Made by a program: the position numbers and the translations under genes
Notes under the pieces: generated by a model
The model's input: the letters and a program-made list of their open reading frames with translations, nothing else
The model's database searches: none
What the model was told of the DNA's origin: nothing
NCBI GenBank assembly: GCA_007449985.2
Contig: VIIQ02000565.1
Location: forward strand, 62,001 to 126,000
DNA from: Desmodesmus armatus
Taxonomy: Eukaryota; Chlorophyta; Chlorophyceae; Sphaeropleales; Scenedesmaceae
Direction: 5' to 3'
Length of the DNA stretch: 64,000 nt
Shown: one piece after another, positions 44,022 to 56,298 of the stretch
Layout of the letters: the number at the start of each line of letters is the position of its first letter
How positions within the stretch are numbered: position 1 is the stretch's first letter

Positions 44022-47000
44022 ATGGCCCCCTCTCAGCACGACTGGCAGTTGTCCATTAAGCTGCTGGAGGAGTTGGCAGCTATGCCTGCATGCAGCAGCG
44101 GCAGCACAGCAGCCGCAGCAGCACATGCTCGCAAGCTGACTTCCGTAACAGACAGCCTGCGGCAGCACCAGCAAGCAGCTGCCACAGGTTCCATGGTCGT
44201 GGCACAAACCGCCTGGAACAAGCTGGTGAAGAAGCAGGTGTGTGTGTCCAGCACAGTATGACCATCACTGTGTAGGCTGATGGCAACTGCTGCCTAGCTC
44301 CCCTGGGGGAGGCTATCATAGCAGCTGCCTTGACCTGTGGTATGTGCGGCACTCTGAACACTACTCACAAAGAGCAATGCATGCAATAACTCGACAAATG
44401 CACTGTCCAGCATCGGTGTCGCACGACAACTTATGCTTGCAGCTGCATGCAGCAGGCCGACATGAGCTTGGTGTGCACTGCGCTCTGAGAGTGTGTTTTC
44501 GGAGCCTGTCTTAACAAAAGTATGCACTTTTCCTGCTGCCTTGCCGACAGGTGCCTTCCAACGTAGCTTCGGCACGCTGCAAGGTGCTGAGGCGCCACTG
44601 GCAGAGCAGCAACCCCTCCAGCACATGCTTGAACCCAGCGTACAGCACACCAGGCAGCACTAGCAGCACCGCCGGCACCAGCCGCCGCAGTGGCAGTGCC
44701 CCTGGCAGTGCAATGCAGCAGGGGGCTCAAGCAGCACAGGCCTGCGCAGCCCGGCTACACCAGCAACACCCCCAGCAACAGCAGGGCTGTCAGGGTCGGA
44801 TCAGGCTGCGCCAGCAGCAGAGCAGTCAGGTAAACTTACACAGGCTGTTGCAGAGGAGCTCAGCTTCTTGCTGACCTCGTTCCAGGTTTCATCAACAATG
44901 CAGCAACACCCTTCAGCTGCTGCATGTCCCCAGCAGATTCAGCGTTTGGGCCTGCTGCAGCTGCTGCCAAAGCTGCTGGCGCACACTGCTTAGCAGCTTA
45001 ACAGATGGACCAGTGGCAGTAGTGGCAGCAGTGGCAGCAGTGGCAGCAACTCAGCTGAAGGGGCCAGTGCTGCTGCCAGCAGCACCGGCGCTGCTGACAG
45101 CAACGCTTCAAGCGCTTTGCTGCCAGCACAGCAGCTAGACCAGCTAAACACGTGCAGCGCATGCCTGCAGCTGTACGGCATGCTGACCAAGTGCTGGCCA
45201 GATGGTGGATTCACCCGCAAAGTGCTGCCGGACTGCACAGAGCCCGTCCTGCAGGCAGCCCTGGCAGTGTTTCAGTCCTTCCGCCACTTTGCTAGTCAGC
45301 TGGGATTGCAGCATGCCGCCACCATAATGCCAGAGGTAGTGCGTGTCTGGAATTTAGCAGCTGGGGCCTTATGGTCTGTGTGAGGCGCATGAGAGTGTGG
45401 CAATGCGCAGGGAGAGGCCTGGGCCAGACTTCAAAGCCCTGCTGCAGTCTCCCAGCCTGCTGCCGTGTCCCACAGTCGACATGGCTACCAGCATGCATGC
45501 GCAGCTGCTTCTGCAGCGCCAGGATCCAGGACTCTTTGCCCAGAGGTGGCCGGCAGATGGCCAAAAGTGCGTGATCAGCACGCCCAGCAGTGGCAGTCCC
45601 ACACCAGCGGCAGCGGCAGCAGTGCGGTTTATGATGATGCCAAGGCCATGGCCAGCATGATCAAGAGCAGCAGTGTTGCCAGTACAGTCTCGGCGGTGTC
45701 CCAGATGCTGGCATGCTTGCCCGCCTCGCACAGCAAGCTGTTGGCTCTTGTGGGCTGTGGGAGCATGCCATGCCGGCGGTCCTCTTGGTAGCAGCAGCAA
45801 AGGCAGCACAGCTGCGTGCTGGCAGTGCTAGCATGTTGCACTCACAGCATGCATACCTGCTGCGTTCCGCGAGCATGTATGAGCTCCTAGCAGAGCACAA
45901 CCAACAGCAACGGCGGCTCGGCTTGTACTCGATGCAGCAGCAAGAGCAGTGGGCACACTACCTCATGCCAGCACTGCTGCTGCACTTTGCTGCTGAGCAA
46001 ACAGCACGCCCCGCTGAAGAGCGGGGTCCAGAGTGGCAGCGGCTTGTGCAATGCGCATGCCAGGCCAGTCTAGCACGGCGTCAGCCGGCAGGCACCTACG
46101 TGCCAGTGCCTGCAGGCCTGCAGCAGGTCTTGCTGCAAGACCTGCTGCCGATGGTGGTGGAGATCAGCACAGCTGTGCTGGGCCTCCCTGGCCTGGCTGC
46201 TTACACAGCAGGAGGTGACAGTATGCAGGGCAGCTCCACAGCACAGTTGAAGATGCGGCCCACAGCAGCGCCTGCAGAAGTGGTTGATTTTCCACTGGTT
46301 GGCAACTGCACTGTGCCTAGTGTACTGTGTCTGTTGAGCAGCTACCTCCCCTTCTGGGCCACCCTCTGTGCCGGCAGCTGCCCTGGGCTCACACGTGCTG
46401 GCAGTTGGGCAGCTTATCGAGGCCGCAGCCAGGAAATTGCCAGCTGCGCGGAGCGCACACGCTGCCAGCGCGGGAATTGCAGGGCTGTGCCACTACTTGA
46501 AGGGGGTTGTGCTGCTTCTTCGCCACAGAACAGGGCGCCTTTCTGCACGTCGCCGGCAGTGCAGTCACAACAGAGGCAGCCAGGGTCAGCCCAGAGCACG
46601 TCAGGCTGCAGCTTGCCAGCATGTACTGCAGCATCTCAAGGGTGCCTCTGCTGTGCCCAATCTGGACACTGCTGCTGACGAAGCCTACCTCATCATTGGA
46701 AGAGCTCTGACTGATATCACAGCTTTCCTGGCAGGCCACCACACACACTGGCAGGCTGAGTCCACAGCCGCACTTGGTGTGCCGTGGCTAGCAATCAGCG
46801 GGCGTGTGCTGCTGTACTTGGCAGCACGCCTGCAGCACACAGACGCTGCTGCAGCAGCCTCCACCAGTGTCGCGCAGCCCGAAGGTGTTAAGCTACCAGG
46901 AGCAGCTGCAGCCATGCAGGACAGATCATGCAGCGATGTAGAGGCACTGCAGGAGTTGTCCCTCGTGCTGTGCGGCAACCTGTATGCCCTCCTGTCTATG

Positions 47001-47423
47001 GCACATGTGTCCAAGCAGCTGTCAGCAGCAGGCTATGACGTAGCGACCTTGCAGCAGCAGCTTGAAGCTTTCATGCAGTCACTGCCTGATCGCAGGGATA
47101 CCGTGTCACTGACTGCACAGCAGGTGGCCGCACTAACGTCCATGGGAACTGCCCTGACCAGCCTGGCCTTCCCATGTGCCTGCAACAACCCAGCCTGCAG
47201 TCGGCTGGCGGGCCCGCTAGAGCTGCAGCTGGTCAACGGCCGCAGCTCCATCTGTGCTGGCTGCCGTGTGGCTCGGTACTGTTCCCGGGGCTGTCAGCGG
47301 CAGCACTGGGAAGCAGCACAAGTCGGTGTGCAGTGCCATTACTGCAGCACAGGCTGGTGCAGCAACCACAGCTTCTTCAAAACTTTAGGTGCAGTAGGAG
47401 ATGGTGCTGAGTGTCTGGCATGA
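44022..47423 (+). pseudogene. MYND zinc-finger protein paralogue B, decayed
   Basis: A divergent relative of the minus-strand MYND gene, sharing QDW/HDWQ..IKLLEE, AWNKLVKKQ, CKVL, LPDCTEPVLQA.LAVFQ, PAGLQQVLLQDLLPMVV, ISGRVLLYLAARL and the finger CACNNPAC...CAGCRVARYC. Lesions relative to that copy: an in-frame TAG at 44991 where the relative has GAG; frameshifts near 45375-45390, 45545 and 45770; and a one-base insertion near 47310 that turns the final His/Cys of the finger (WKQHKPVC in A) into WEAAQVGV. Parts of the 46368-46600 stretch also read in several frames. Splice sites of the first exons (44020 acceptor; KKQ donor near 44237; 44551 acceptor) remain. With five independent lesions I call it a pseudogene, though transcripts may exist. 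Confidence 0.78.
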
Positions 47424-48386
47424 ACCACAGTGGGGTTTAACCTGTGCTGGTAATGCGTAAAGTTGTTCATTTACATGCGCAGCTGGCCACCATCATGTCA
47501 CACCGTCCAAGCTGCTCACCCACCCATGATGCTGATCTGAGCCAGAAATGTTCAAGTCAGTACTCTGGTGCTTCTCATCGCTGAAGCACACGCCAGTCTC
47601 GAATGGACCCACCAGCCTGTCACCACCAACCCTGCCACCACGAAGTCAGCACTAGTTTGGCTTGTGCGTGGCAGCATTAGATAAATACGATTAGGTGGTA
47701 TGTAAGCTGAGGTCTCACTTCCTCTGTGATTGCTCAATGTTGCAAGGGCTGTTCGATGCAGTCAAACTTTGGAACGAGGAAATGCATACAATGCACTGCA
47801 TTGCAGAGTGCTTCATTTCACCATGTGGAGATGGCGGCAACGATTGCCACGTTTGGCAGGATTGCTTTGTTATGCTGTTTGCTCCAAGTTGCCGTTCACC
47901 TGTGAGCTGTCTCTGTACACAGTTGATGGTTTCCTTTGCCTCGACGGACTTTGATCTGGTTTGGAAAGGATAAACACCAGTTCTTCCATACTCTAGTGCC
48001 TCGACTGCATGTGCACAGATGCCCGGCCACCATCCCTGACCAGACAGTTGCTCAGTAAGCCAGCTCAGCCAGCACACATCCCTGGCTGCCAATCAAAGCC
48101 ACAGCAGCCCAGCTTATGTGGGCCATTCGTAAGCCCGGCGAGCCGCTGCAGCAGCAGCAGCAGCCTGCACCATGTGATTGGGAGCACTTACCGGCTGTTG
48201 CTGTACAGGTTGGTTGCTGCTGCTATCAAGTGCTTGCCTGGCAGCTGGAAGACAAAGCAGTGGAAACCTCAAAGAAGTTGTCCTGTTTGCATTGCAGCAA
48301 CCACAGTTTGCATGCTGCTTGCCAGTTCTAGGCTGGCTCCTGACCCACGCCGTAGAACCCCTGCTGCTCTGCTGTCCCCTCTGCAG
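47424..48386. other. Region between MYND pseudogene and LRR gene
   Basis: TGTAA at about 47701 could end a transcript of the MYND copy. The plus strand is open from 48009 to 48386 and probably holds the 5' exon of the LRR gene, but I could not fix its start. Nothing else is supported. Confidence 0.4.
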
Positions 48387-51300
48387 GCCATCAGTCAGCA
48401 CTGCTGTCCTGCAAGCAGGGCCAGGCTGCGTCTGACGTGCACTGCATGGCACCAGGCCCTCGCAACGCAATTCAGCACGCTGTGGATCGGTCCAGGGGAT
48501 CCTGCATGGCAGCATGCAAGCGGCAGCGCAGGACAGCACCAGGGCCAGCACCAGGGCCAGCACGAGCAACGTAGGCATGTGCCTGCATGGGTCCTTGGTG
48601 ACCGCATGCGCAAGGCGTTTCCTGCAGTGTCAGCACTGCAGCTGGTGGCATCCAGCAGCAGGGAGTATGAGGAGTACTTCACACAGGTGGGCAGGGGAAC
48701 CGTCATGGTCCCTTTGAAACCATTTTTTGGAGGGGGGGGGGGGGGGGGGGGGGTTACAAGGGGTTACTGTAGGGGTTGGATCACTTGTCACTGTCACTAG
48801 GAAATAGTACTGGTGCAGGCCAGGACATGGCCAGAATCTGGCACAGTACTAGACCCTCAGGACGTGGCAGCTGCCCTCTTTCTTATGGCAAATGAGCAGC
48901 CCCACAGCGCTTGCAGCAGTGCAGCAGAGTAATGTATGTGATGTCACAGCAGGCAGGTACCCAGTCGGTTTCCCTTGTGAGTGTAGTTGCAAGCGTGTCA
49001 CTTGCGGCCTTTCTGTCTTCATGGATAGACACCCTTTCTTCGGACTTGGCGCAGCTGCTTGCATGCCAGCCCCGCCTGCAGTGGCTGATCATGTAGGTGA
49101 TGCCGTTGCCCCCCCCCCCCCCCCTGCATGACTTCCCATCCACTCTGGACGGTTCCAGAATTCTCCCTCACTGCTGTGTACACTGCTGACTATCTAGCTG
49201 TGATCATGCAACTTGAGATGGTTCTGTACTCTGTGATTTTCTCCAACCTGCAGGACCTGGCCCAGCTGCTTGCATGCCAGCACAGGCTGCAGCAGCTCAC
49301 CCTGCAGGAAATGCATGAGCTGGAGGAGCTGGACACACTGGACCCTGCCAGTCTCTGGGACGTGCTGGCAGCAGCGCTGCCCGTGCTGACAGCTAGCCTG
49401 CAGGTGTGTTGCCGCTGTTTGGGGTGGTCCATGTGATAGCTCGAAAGGTGGGGTGCCCTGCAAGCTTATCACAATCAGTGCAGTGACAGCCTCTGGGACG
49501 TTCTGGGACGTGCTGGCAGCAGCACTGCCGGTGCTGACAGCAAGCCTGCAGCTTCGCAGTGTCAGAGTGCCTGAGGGGTGACCTCACTGGTTGCTGCAGT
49601 GTCAGCCTGTGCGGTGTGCTGGCAGCAGCACTGTTGGTACTGACAGCAGGCGATAGCGTACACTGTCCCTGAATCTCCTGCGCACCTCGTGTGGTTGGGT
49701 GCATGTGTTGAACACATGAGTTACAACCATCAAGTGCATGTCATGACGACATGTGTGATGTGCAGGTGCTGAGGGTGGCAGGCTGCTTCTGGAACCAGCC
49801 GGAGCTGTTTGGGGACTTGCGGCAGCTGACGGCACTCACTGAGCTGAGGTGCGCGGGGGAGGGAGGGGAGGTGCTGGCTTCGGCCCTCAGTGCTTGTGGG
49901 CAGCGCAGCAACTTGCTTCTTGAAGAGTGGTGCTGTTGCAGTTTTTCAAGTTCCCAATTGCGTGTTCCAGGCGTGGTTGCTCGACAGCCCTGCAGAGTGG
50001 TGGCGCAGCCGTCACCAGCGGGTCGAATGGAATAACAACTGAGCAACGCAGCAGGTCGCGCTTGCACCTGATTTTTTCGCAGCATCAGTTAAATGTGTAC
50101 AATGGTGCTGCCTTTTTGTTCTCATCAGCGTGTCTTATGTGCTGTTGTCGACATTCTTTCCAGGCTTGCCAACACTCCCCTGGAGACTGCATATGAGCTG
50201 CGGGTGGTGGCCAGCATGACGCAGCTGGTGCAGTTGGAGCTGGGTGTCATATTTGACGGCAGCAGCTCACAGCACGACGTGCCGCGCGCGCTGGAGTCAC
50301 TGGGGGAGCTTCAGAGCCTGCAGGTAGGCACCACCACCGCACTGTTTCTGTATGCAAATCTTGGCTGGTTCCACAGCGTGTTGTTGTTGGGGGGGAGGGG
50401 GTGGACAGCAGCTCACAGCATGACGTGCCGTGCGCCCTGGAGTCACTGAGAGAGCTGTAGGCAAGTATGACAACACCCTGTCAATCTGCGCTTCCACATG
50501 TTGGCTCGAGCTTGTGGTCACAGCGTGTTGGGGGTGTTAGCGACCGGGCAGGGGCGCCAATGTGACTCCACCCCTAAAACCTGACCGCAAGATCCAAAAA
50601 CCCTGCTCTGGCCTACCATCTTCCGTACCTGCTGCTTGCGGCCTGGCTGTCTGCAGGCGCTTGCGATCCCCATGTGGCGCCGCTCTCTGGGAGGGCGTGC
50701 CCACCCCCTGGCACCGGCGCTGTCTGCCGCCCTGCAGCGCCTGACCGGCCTTACAAACTTGGCAGTGGATGGGAAGTTCAGCTACTTGGCGGTTGTGAGC
50801 GGGTTGACTAACCTGCGGCAGTTGGCCAGTGCTGCACCACTCAGCAAGGAGGGCTGGCAGGTGGGTGGAACCAACTCATCGGCCGTTGTAGGGCGGAGGG
50901 AGGGAGGGAGTGATGGCAGTCCCAGCGCCCCTACCCCCAAACCCCATAAGCCTGTTTGCATCAAGTCCCCCCTATTCCACCGTTGCTTGCAGGCCATCTG
51001 CCAACTGCCCCAGCTGATGCTGCTGACCTCCCTCACCCCGCCCCTGGAGCCCCTCCAGCTCAACGCTGAGCGGCCCCACCCTGCCCGTGACATGCTGCAG
51101 TTGTCGCCCCTGCCTCCCCTGAAACGACACGTGCAGTTGCCTGCTGATAGCACACTTGAAGGGCTGTTCAGGCAAGCATGGTTGCTGGTGTGTCCCCCGG
51201 CCCTACTGCCCCCCTCGCAGGCCATCTGCCAACTGCCCCAGCTGACGCTGCTCACCTCTCTCACCCCACCCCTGGAGCCCCTCCAACTCAACCCTGAGCG

Positions 51301-52610
51301 CCCCCACCCCGGCTGTGACATTGCGAGGCTGGCCTCAAGGGGCGTGCTGTCAGGCATGGATGTGGCGGTGCTGCTGCCGGAGCATCTGGCAGCCATCGCG
51401 CAGTTCACAGCGCTGCAGCAGTTGAACCTGAGGTAGGGTTGTTGAGGGTTCAATTGGGGGCCGGGTGGGTGAAGGCGTGCTGGCAGTGCTCCAGCTGGAG
51501 CACCTGACACTTACCGCTCAGTTAGGTGCACTGCTGCAACTTAACTTTATGTGTGTGTGTGTGTGTGGGGGGGGGGGGGTGTCGTGTGGTATGTTGGCGG
51601 GGTGTGCTGCCTGGCGTGGATGTGGCAGTGCTGCTGCCGGAGCACCTGGCAGCCATCTCACAGTTGACTGCATTGGGGCAGCTGAACCTGAGGTGGGCTG
51701 GTGGACTGTGTTTGACTGCCGGAGAGGGGACTGCACAGGGCGGTGGGATGGGGATTTGTGTAGTTGTGCTGTCTGTTTGTGGGGTGTTCTGTCAGACATA
51801 GAGTGGCAGTGCTGCTGGCGGAGCACCTGGCAGCCCTTGCGCAGTTCACAGCGCTGTGCCAGCTGGATTTGAGGTGGGCCGGTCAGCTTTGTTTGAGTGG
51901 CGGAGCAGGGGCTGCTCAAAGAGAGGGGGGGGGGGGTGTGCTGGGTAGTTGTTGGTGGGGTCTTGTGTCATGGATGTGGCAGCGCTTGCAGTGCGCTGCT
52001 GCGCTGCACTGCATTGCTCTGTTTTGTACCTTGTCTGCACAGTAATCTTGCATCGCTGCATCATGTGATGATTCAATGCTGCGTCTCGTCCCTGTCCGTT
52101 GGTCCTTTCCCCCCTCCTTTATCCATGTTGCAGGTGTGTCTCCACCTTCCTGCAGCCTCACCAGCAGGCACAGCTGCTGTCAGCCATGGCCTGCCTTCCC
52201 CCTGGCCTCACCAGCCTCAGCCTAGGCCCCTGCTGCCCCTGACACCCCATCTCTTTGCCAGCATCGCCAGCAGCTGCACGGCCCTCAAGGCACTGCATGC
52301 CAGCTTCACACATACAGCAGCAGCACCAGCAGCAGCACTAGCAGCAGCAGCAAGAGGGGGAGCAACAGAGGGGGTGCCCAGCGGGGCTGCGCAGCAGTGG
52401 CTAGGGGTACTGGGGGCGGATGACATGGTGACTGACCAGCAGCAGCAAGCAGGGAGGTGTGTCAGCTTGAGTGAAGCCTTGGGGGCGCTGCAGCACCTGC
52501 AGCTGTTGGAGCTCGTGCTGCTGTCGGGTGCTGAGAGGTCGGAGTCGCCGACGCTGGCAGCAGCTGCTGCTGCGCGCCGCGGCAGCAGCTATGGAGGGGC
52601 GTTGAGCCCG

Positions 52611-52645
<35 letters not shown>

Positions 52646-53317
52646 TGGAGTAGCAGGTGGCACAGCAGCGTCTGCACCTGCTGTTGCTGGCGGTGTTGGT
52701 GACCGTGCAGCAGCAGGGAGTTTCACTGTGGAAGGCGGCTACAGCAACAGCAGCGGTAGCAGAGGTGTTCAGCATGGGCAGCTGCAGTTGGGCCAGTTGC
52801 CGCGTTCACTTAAACAGATGAGGCTTTCGGGCAGCTGGCAGCTGTGCTGTTTTACTGCAGCGGCCACTGCTGGTGATGCTGGTGCGAGTGAACCTGTGCA
52901 GCAGCAGCAGCAGCAGCTGTCCAGGGATGTTGGAGATGTACCTGCACGGCGGCAGCAGCAACAGCAGCGGCAGCAGGGAATCATGCCTGTTTGCAAGGTG
53001 TGCAAAGGCAAGGCCACCGCTGCTGCTGCCGCTGATTCGCTGTGTGAGTGCCTGCAGGGCTGCAGCTATTGGTAATGGCCTGTCTGGGGGGCAGCAACAG
53101 CAGCAGCTGGAGGGTGCAAGCATACTTCAGCAGCAGCAGGAACAGCAGCTGCCGTTGCAGCAACAGCAGCAGCAGCCAAGTCCAGGTTGGCAGGTCCTCC
53201 TAGGGGGCAGGGTCTCCAGCAGCAGCAGCAGCGGCACTGGCTCACCAGTGCGGCCACCTCTGTCAGGATTGAAGCGACCAGCCAGCTACCCAACTGTGCA
53301 GCTGTTGCCAGCAGCCG

Positions 53318-53348
<31 letters not shown>

Positions 53349-53762
53349 GAGTGGGGTTGGACCAGGCAATGCACTGGGCCCCGCTGCAGATGCTGCTGCT
53401 GGAGCTGTGGACAGCTTGTTGCTGCAGGCTCTGGAGCCGCTGCAACAGCAGCAGCAGCAGCACTTTGTGTTTGACCAGCAGCCAACCTTGCAGAAACGCA
53501 GCAGGAGCTTCAGCAGTATGGGGGCTGCTGAAGACACAGCAGCAGCAGCAGCAGCAGCAGTGCTTCTGTCTGAACAGCAGGAGCCACCAAGCCATGTTGA
53601 GCAGCAGCAGCAGCAGTTGCCTGAGTTGCAGGAGCTTTGCCTGTTCAGGGTGCAGGTCTCATACGAGTCCCTGTCAACCCTTGTGGCAGCAGCTGGTACC
53701 TCTCTCAACAAGCTGCAGCTGCTGCAGCTCTGCATGACTGGCAACGAAGCCCCACACACACC

Positions 53763-53794
<32 letters not shown>

Positions 53795-53957
53795 GTTATG
53801 AGTTCAACAGCAGCAGCAGCCAGAGGAGCGTTGGTCACCTCACCACACAGCAGCTCCTGCAGCTGCCGGCAGCATGGGGATGCCTGCAGGAGCTGCACAT
53901 ACACCCCTACCACCTCTGGGGGATGCTCTCGGCTGGCTGCATGGCGCAACAGCCTAC

Positions 53958-53996
<39 letters not shown>

Positions 53997-55382
53997 CAAG
54001 CCAGTTGGCAGTGCGCAACAACAGCAGAAGGCGGCTCTGAGTGGATTCCCAACGCCGCTCCACCAACAGCAGCTGACGCATGCAGCGCCAGCAGCAGCTG
54101 CCGGTACCAGCAGCAGCAGCAGCCCGCCACCCCTACAGCACTTCGCCCAGCTGCTCAACCTGCGGCACCTGTATGTCGTGAATGCACCGCTGACCTTTGC
54201 ATCCGCCACACCCCCCAACCCCATTGCACCTCCCTCACTGGCGGCCCGCATCCCCAGTGTGGCACTGCCGCTGCATGACCCGGCAGCAATGACGGCACTG
54301 CTGGCAGCAATGCAGGAGGGGCTGGCGCTGCTGAAGTCGCTGCGGCAGCTGCTGCTGTACATGGGGCCTGCCACACCCACTGTGGCGGGACGTCTGGCAG
54401 GTGAGGGCATGTGGTGGGAAGGGATGGGGGTTGTGCTGCGTTCCTGCAGGTTTCCTCTATGAAAGTTTGCAGGAGTCTGTGAGCAAGCGTGTCTGCGAGC
54501 TTTTCAGCAAGTTCTCGTGCAAGGAAAGGTTGGAGCACAGTGCGGCAGTGCAACACATGCAGATGACTGCATGTGATTGACCTTTCAATGCAAGTTGCAG
54601 ACGAATTTGCTATGCAGTCAGGGTGGTGGCTTTTGGCTGCTTCTTGGCTACGCTGTGGACACAGCCACAGAAGCAGAGGGCTCTGCTTTGTCAGGCCCGC
54701 AAGAATCGTCTCCTTGCATCTCAAGTGTGTGCTGAGTCCGCCTTTGCCTTATCCCCCCCGGATGTCTGCATGCTCATTATTCAGTCTCGCCGTGGTGGTT
54801 TTTCTGTCTGGTAATGCAGACGGCCAGTTCCTGCAAGAGGAAGAGGAGGACGAAGCATCGATGGATGACGCTTGGGGTGAGGTGTGGATGGACTGCGGGG
54901 AGGCCCTCCTGCGGGCGCTGCCGGCAGTACGTGTGCGGCAGTTCCGACCCAGCCTGCACCTGCAGAGGGGTGGTGCGCAGCGAGCAGCAGCTGCGGTACA
55001 GGAGGTGGTGCTGCCGGTTATGCAGCAGCCAGTGCCGCAGCAGTACCTGCTGGCGCAGGCAGCAGCAGGGGCAGGGATGCGTGGTGGAGCATCAGCAGCT
55101 GCTGCTGCTGGTGGTGGTAGTGGGGGGCAGGCTCTGGGGTGGGTTGGGGAACCTTTCCAAGGCCCTGGCGGATTGCTGCATGAGCAGCAGCAGCAGCACC
55201 TATTGGTCAGTTGGCAGCAGCAGCAGCAGCAGCATGTGGCTGCTGCTGCGATGGGAGTGCCTGGGGCTGTTGGGGACCAGTGGGCCGGGGCGCCAGGTGT
55301 TGCTGGTGGGCAGCAGGGGGCTGCCGCCGCTGCTGCTGCTGCTGCTGCTGCTGATTGGATGGAGCCTGAGTACATGATTTGA
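48387..55382 (+). CDS. F-box-like, leucine-rich-repeat protein with poly-Q/A insertions
   Basis: Probably a substrate adaptor of an SCF ubiquitin ligase, by analogy with F-box/LRR proteins. Exon 48387-48686 encodes the end of an F-box-like motif (RARLRLTCTAWHQAL). Further exons give LRR-like segments: 49254-49403, 49766-49848, 50164-50323, 50657-50860, 51221-51432, 52134 onward and up to 54400, then 54820-55382 with an acidic start (QEEEEDEASMDD) and stop at 55380. Phases agree through 51432/52134. After GLTSLSLGPCCP an in-frame TGA at about 52239 interrupts, while the next frame continues LTPHLFASIASSCTALKAL, so one base appears lost in a C-rich stretch. A second frame change near 53000-53090 may be a short intron. 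Long poly-Q and poly-A runs separate the repeats. The 5' exon was not identified. Confidence 0.7.
49480..49650 (+). repeat. Echoes of LRR exon 49254-49403
   Basis: The exon end (SLWDVLAAALPVLTASLQ codons) recurs at about 49487-49560 and, shorter, at 49610-49645. The first copy keeps most codons but lacks a good donor. Confidence 0.7.
50395..50465 (+). repeat. Echo of LRR exon 50164-50323 end
   Basis: The stretch encoding SSSQHDVPRALESLGEL is repeated with a few substitutions; the copy ends in GAGCTGTAG, so it lacks the final coding codons and the donor. Confidence 0.7.
50995..51175 (+). repeat. Upstream copy of the LRR exon at 51221
   Basis: After a TTGCAG acceptor the sequence encodes AICQLPQLMLLTSLTPPLEP, nearly the same as the exon starting at 51221, about 227 nt downstream. 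The copy diverges after RPHP. It may be a real alternative exon, since its reading frame is intact. Confidence 0.65.
51600..51880 (+). repeat. Two downstream echoes of the LRR exon 51221-51432
   Basis: The exon end (MDVAVLLPEHLAAIAQFTAL codons) recurs with donors at 51693 and 51874; the real donor is 51433 (spacings 260 and 181). The first echo is intact in frame, with substitutions such as AIAQFTALQQ to AISQLTALGQ; the second has a short deletion near its start. Confidence 0.78.
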
Positions 55383-56262
55383 CCAGGCACAAGTTTGCTT
55401 GTAGGCAGTCGCAGCCCCAGTTGCAGATCAGGTGGTTGATTACCGGTGCGCTGCAGCAGATGCAGCATGCTTACGTTTGAGAGTGCTTGAGTCTGGGGTG
55501 TGACCTGTTGTGTTCCAGTCCTGCAGAAGGCGCAACATACTCTCTCGTAGGGGCAGGGTGTTTGTCATGAGGTCAATTGCACTGTGGTGTAGGGGTTTAG
55601 CTGTTGGTTTTCTCGTGATCACAGTGATCACGCATGTCCTCTAGCAAGAAGGGGCCCGCTCCCGTGGCTCATGCATCCACTACCTTCCCAGTGCAGTTGA
55701 CAGGGTCAGGAGGCACGCGTGTGGATCTTGTTGACATGGCTAGCCTTGAATCACGGAACGCACCTTGAAGAGTCAAGCACGCATTGGCCTTTTTGGCCAC
55801 TTCCCAGGGGATCACCAAGCCAAGTGCTTGGGCACATTATTGTATCATACTCCACCATGATTGGTGGTTCCTGCTTTGCAGTGTTATGCCTTGGTGGAGG
55901 CTATCATTAGGGGTGTGGGGTGCAGCAATGCAGCAGCAGCAGCAGCAGGTCATGTTTAAACCCGGTTGAATGCATCTGGTTGCGTTGCTCTGCTGGTTGA
56001 CTTTGACCAACCCCAGCAGGGACCAGTGCAACATTGGGGATGTTGACGTCAAAGTTTTGGAAGCACTCTATGCTGCATGCAGCTTGGTTGCTGCATGGTC
56101 TGACTTCATGCCTTTCTGTTGGTATCTCAAAGGCAGTGGTGGGATCAGACCACACATGTTGTTTCATTGTGTGCATTTGAACGCGTTTGCTGGGCATGCG
56201 TTCGACACATTTTTGATGCATGTGAGTCCTGCACCTGGGGCTGCTGCAACAGAGGTTGACAG

Positions 56263-56298
<36 letters not shown>

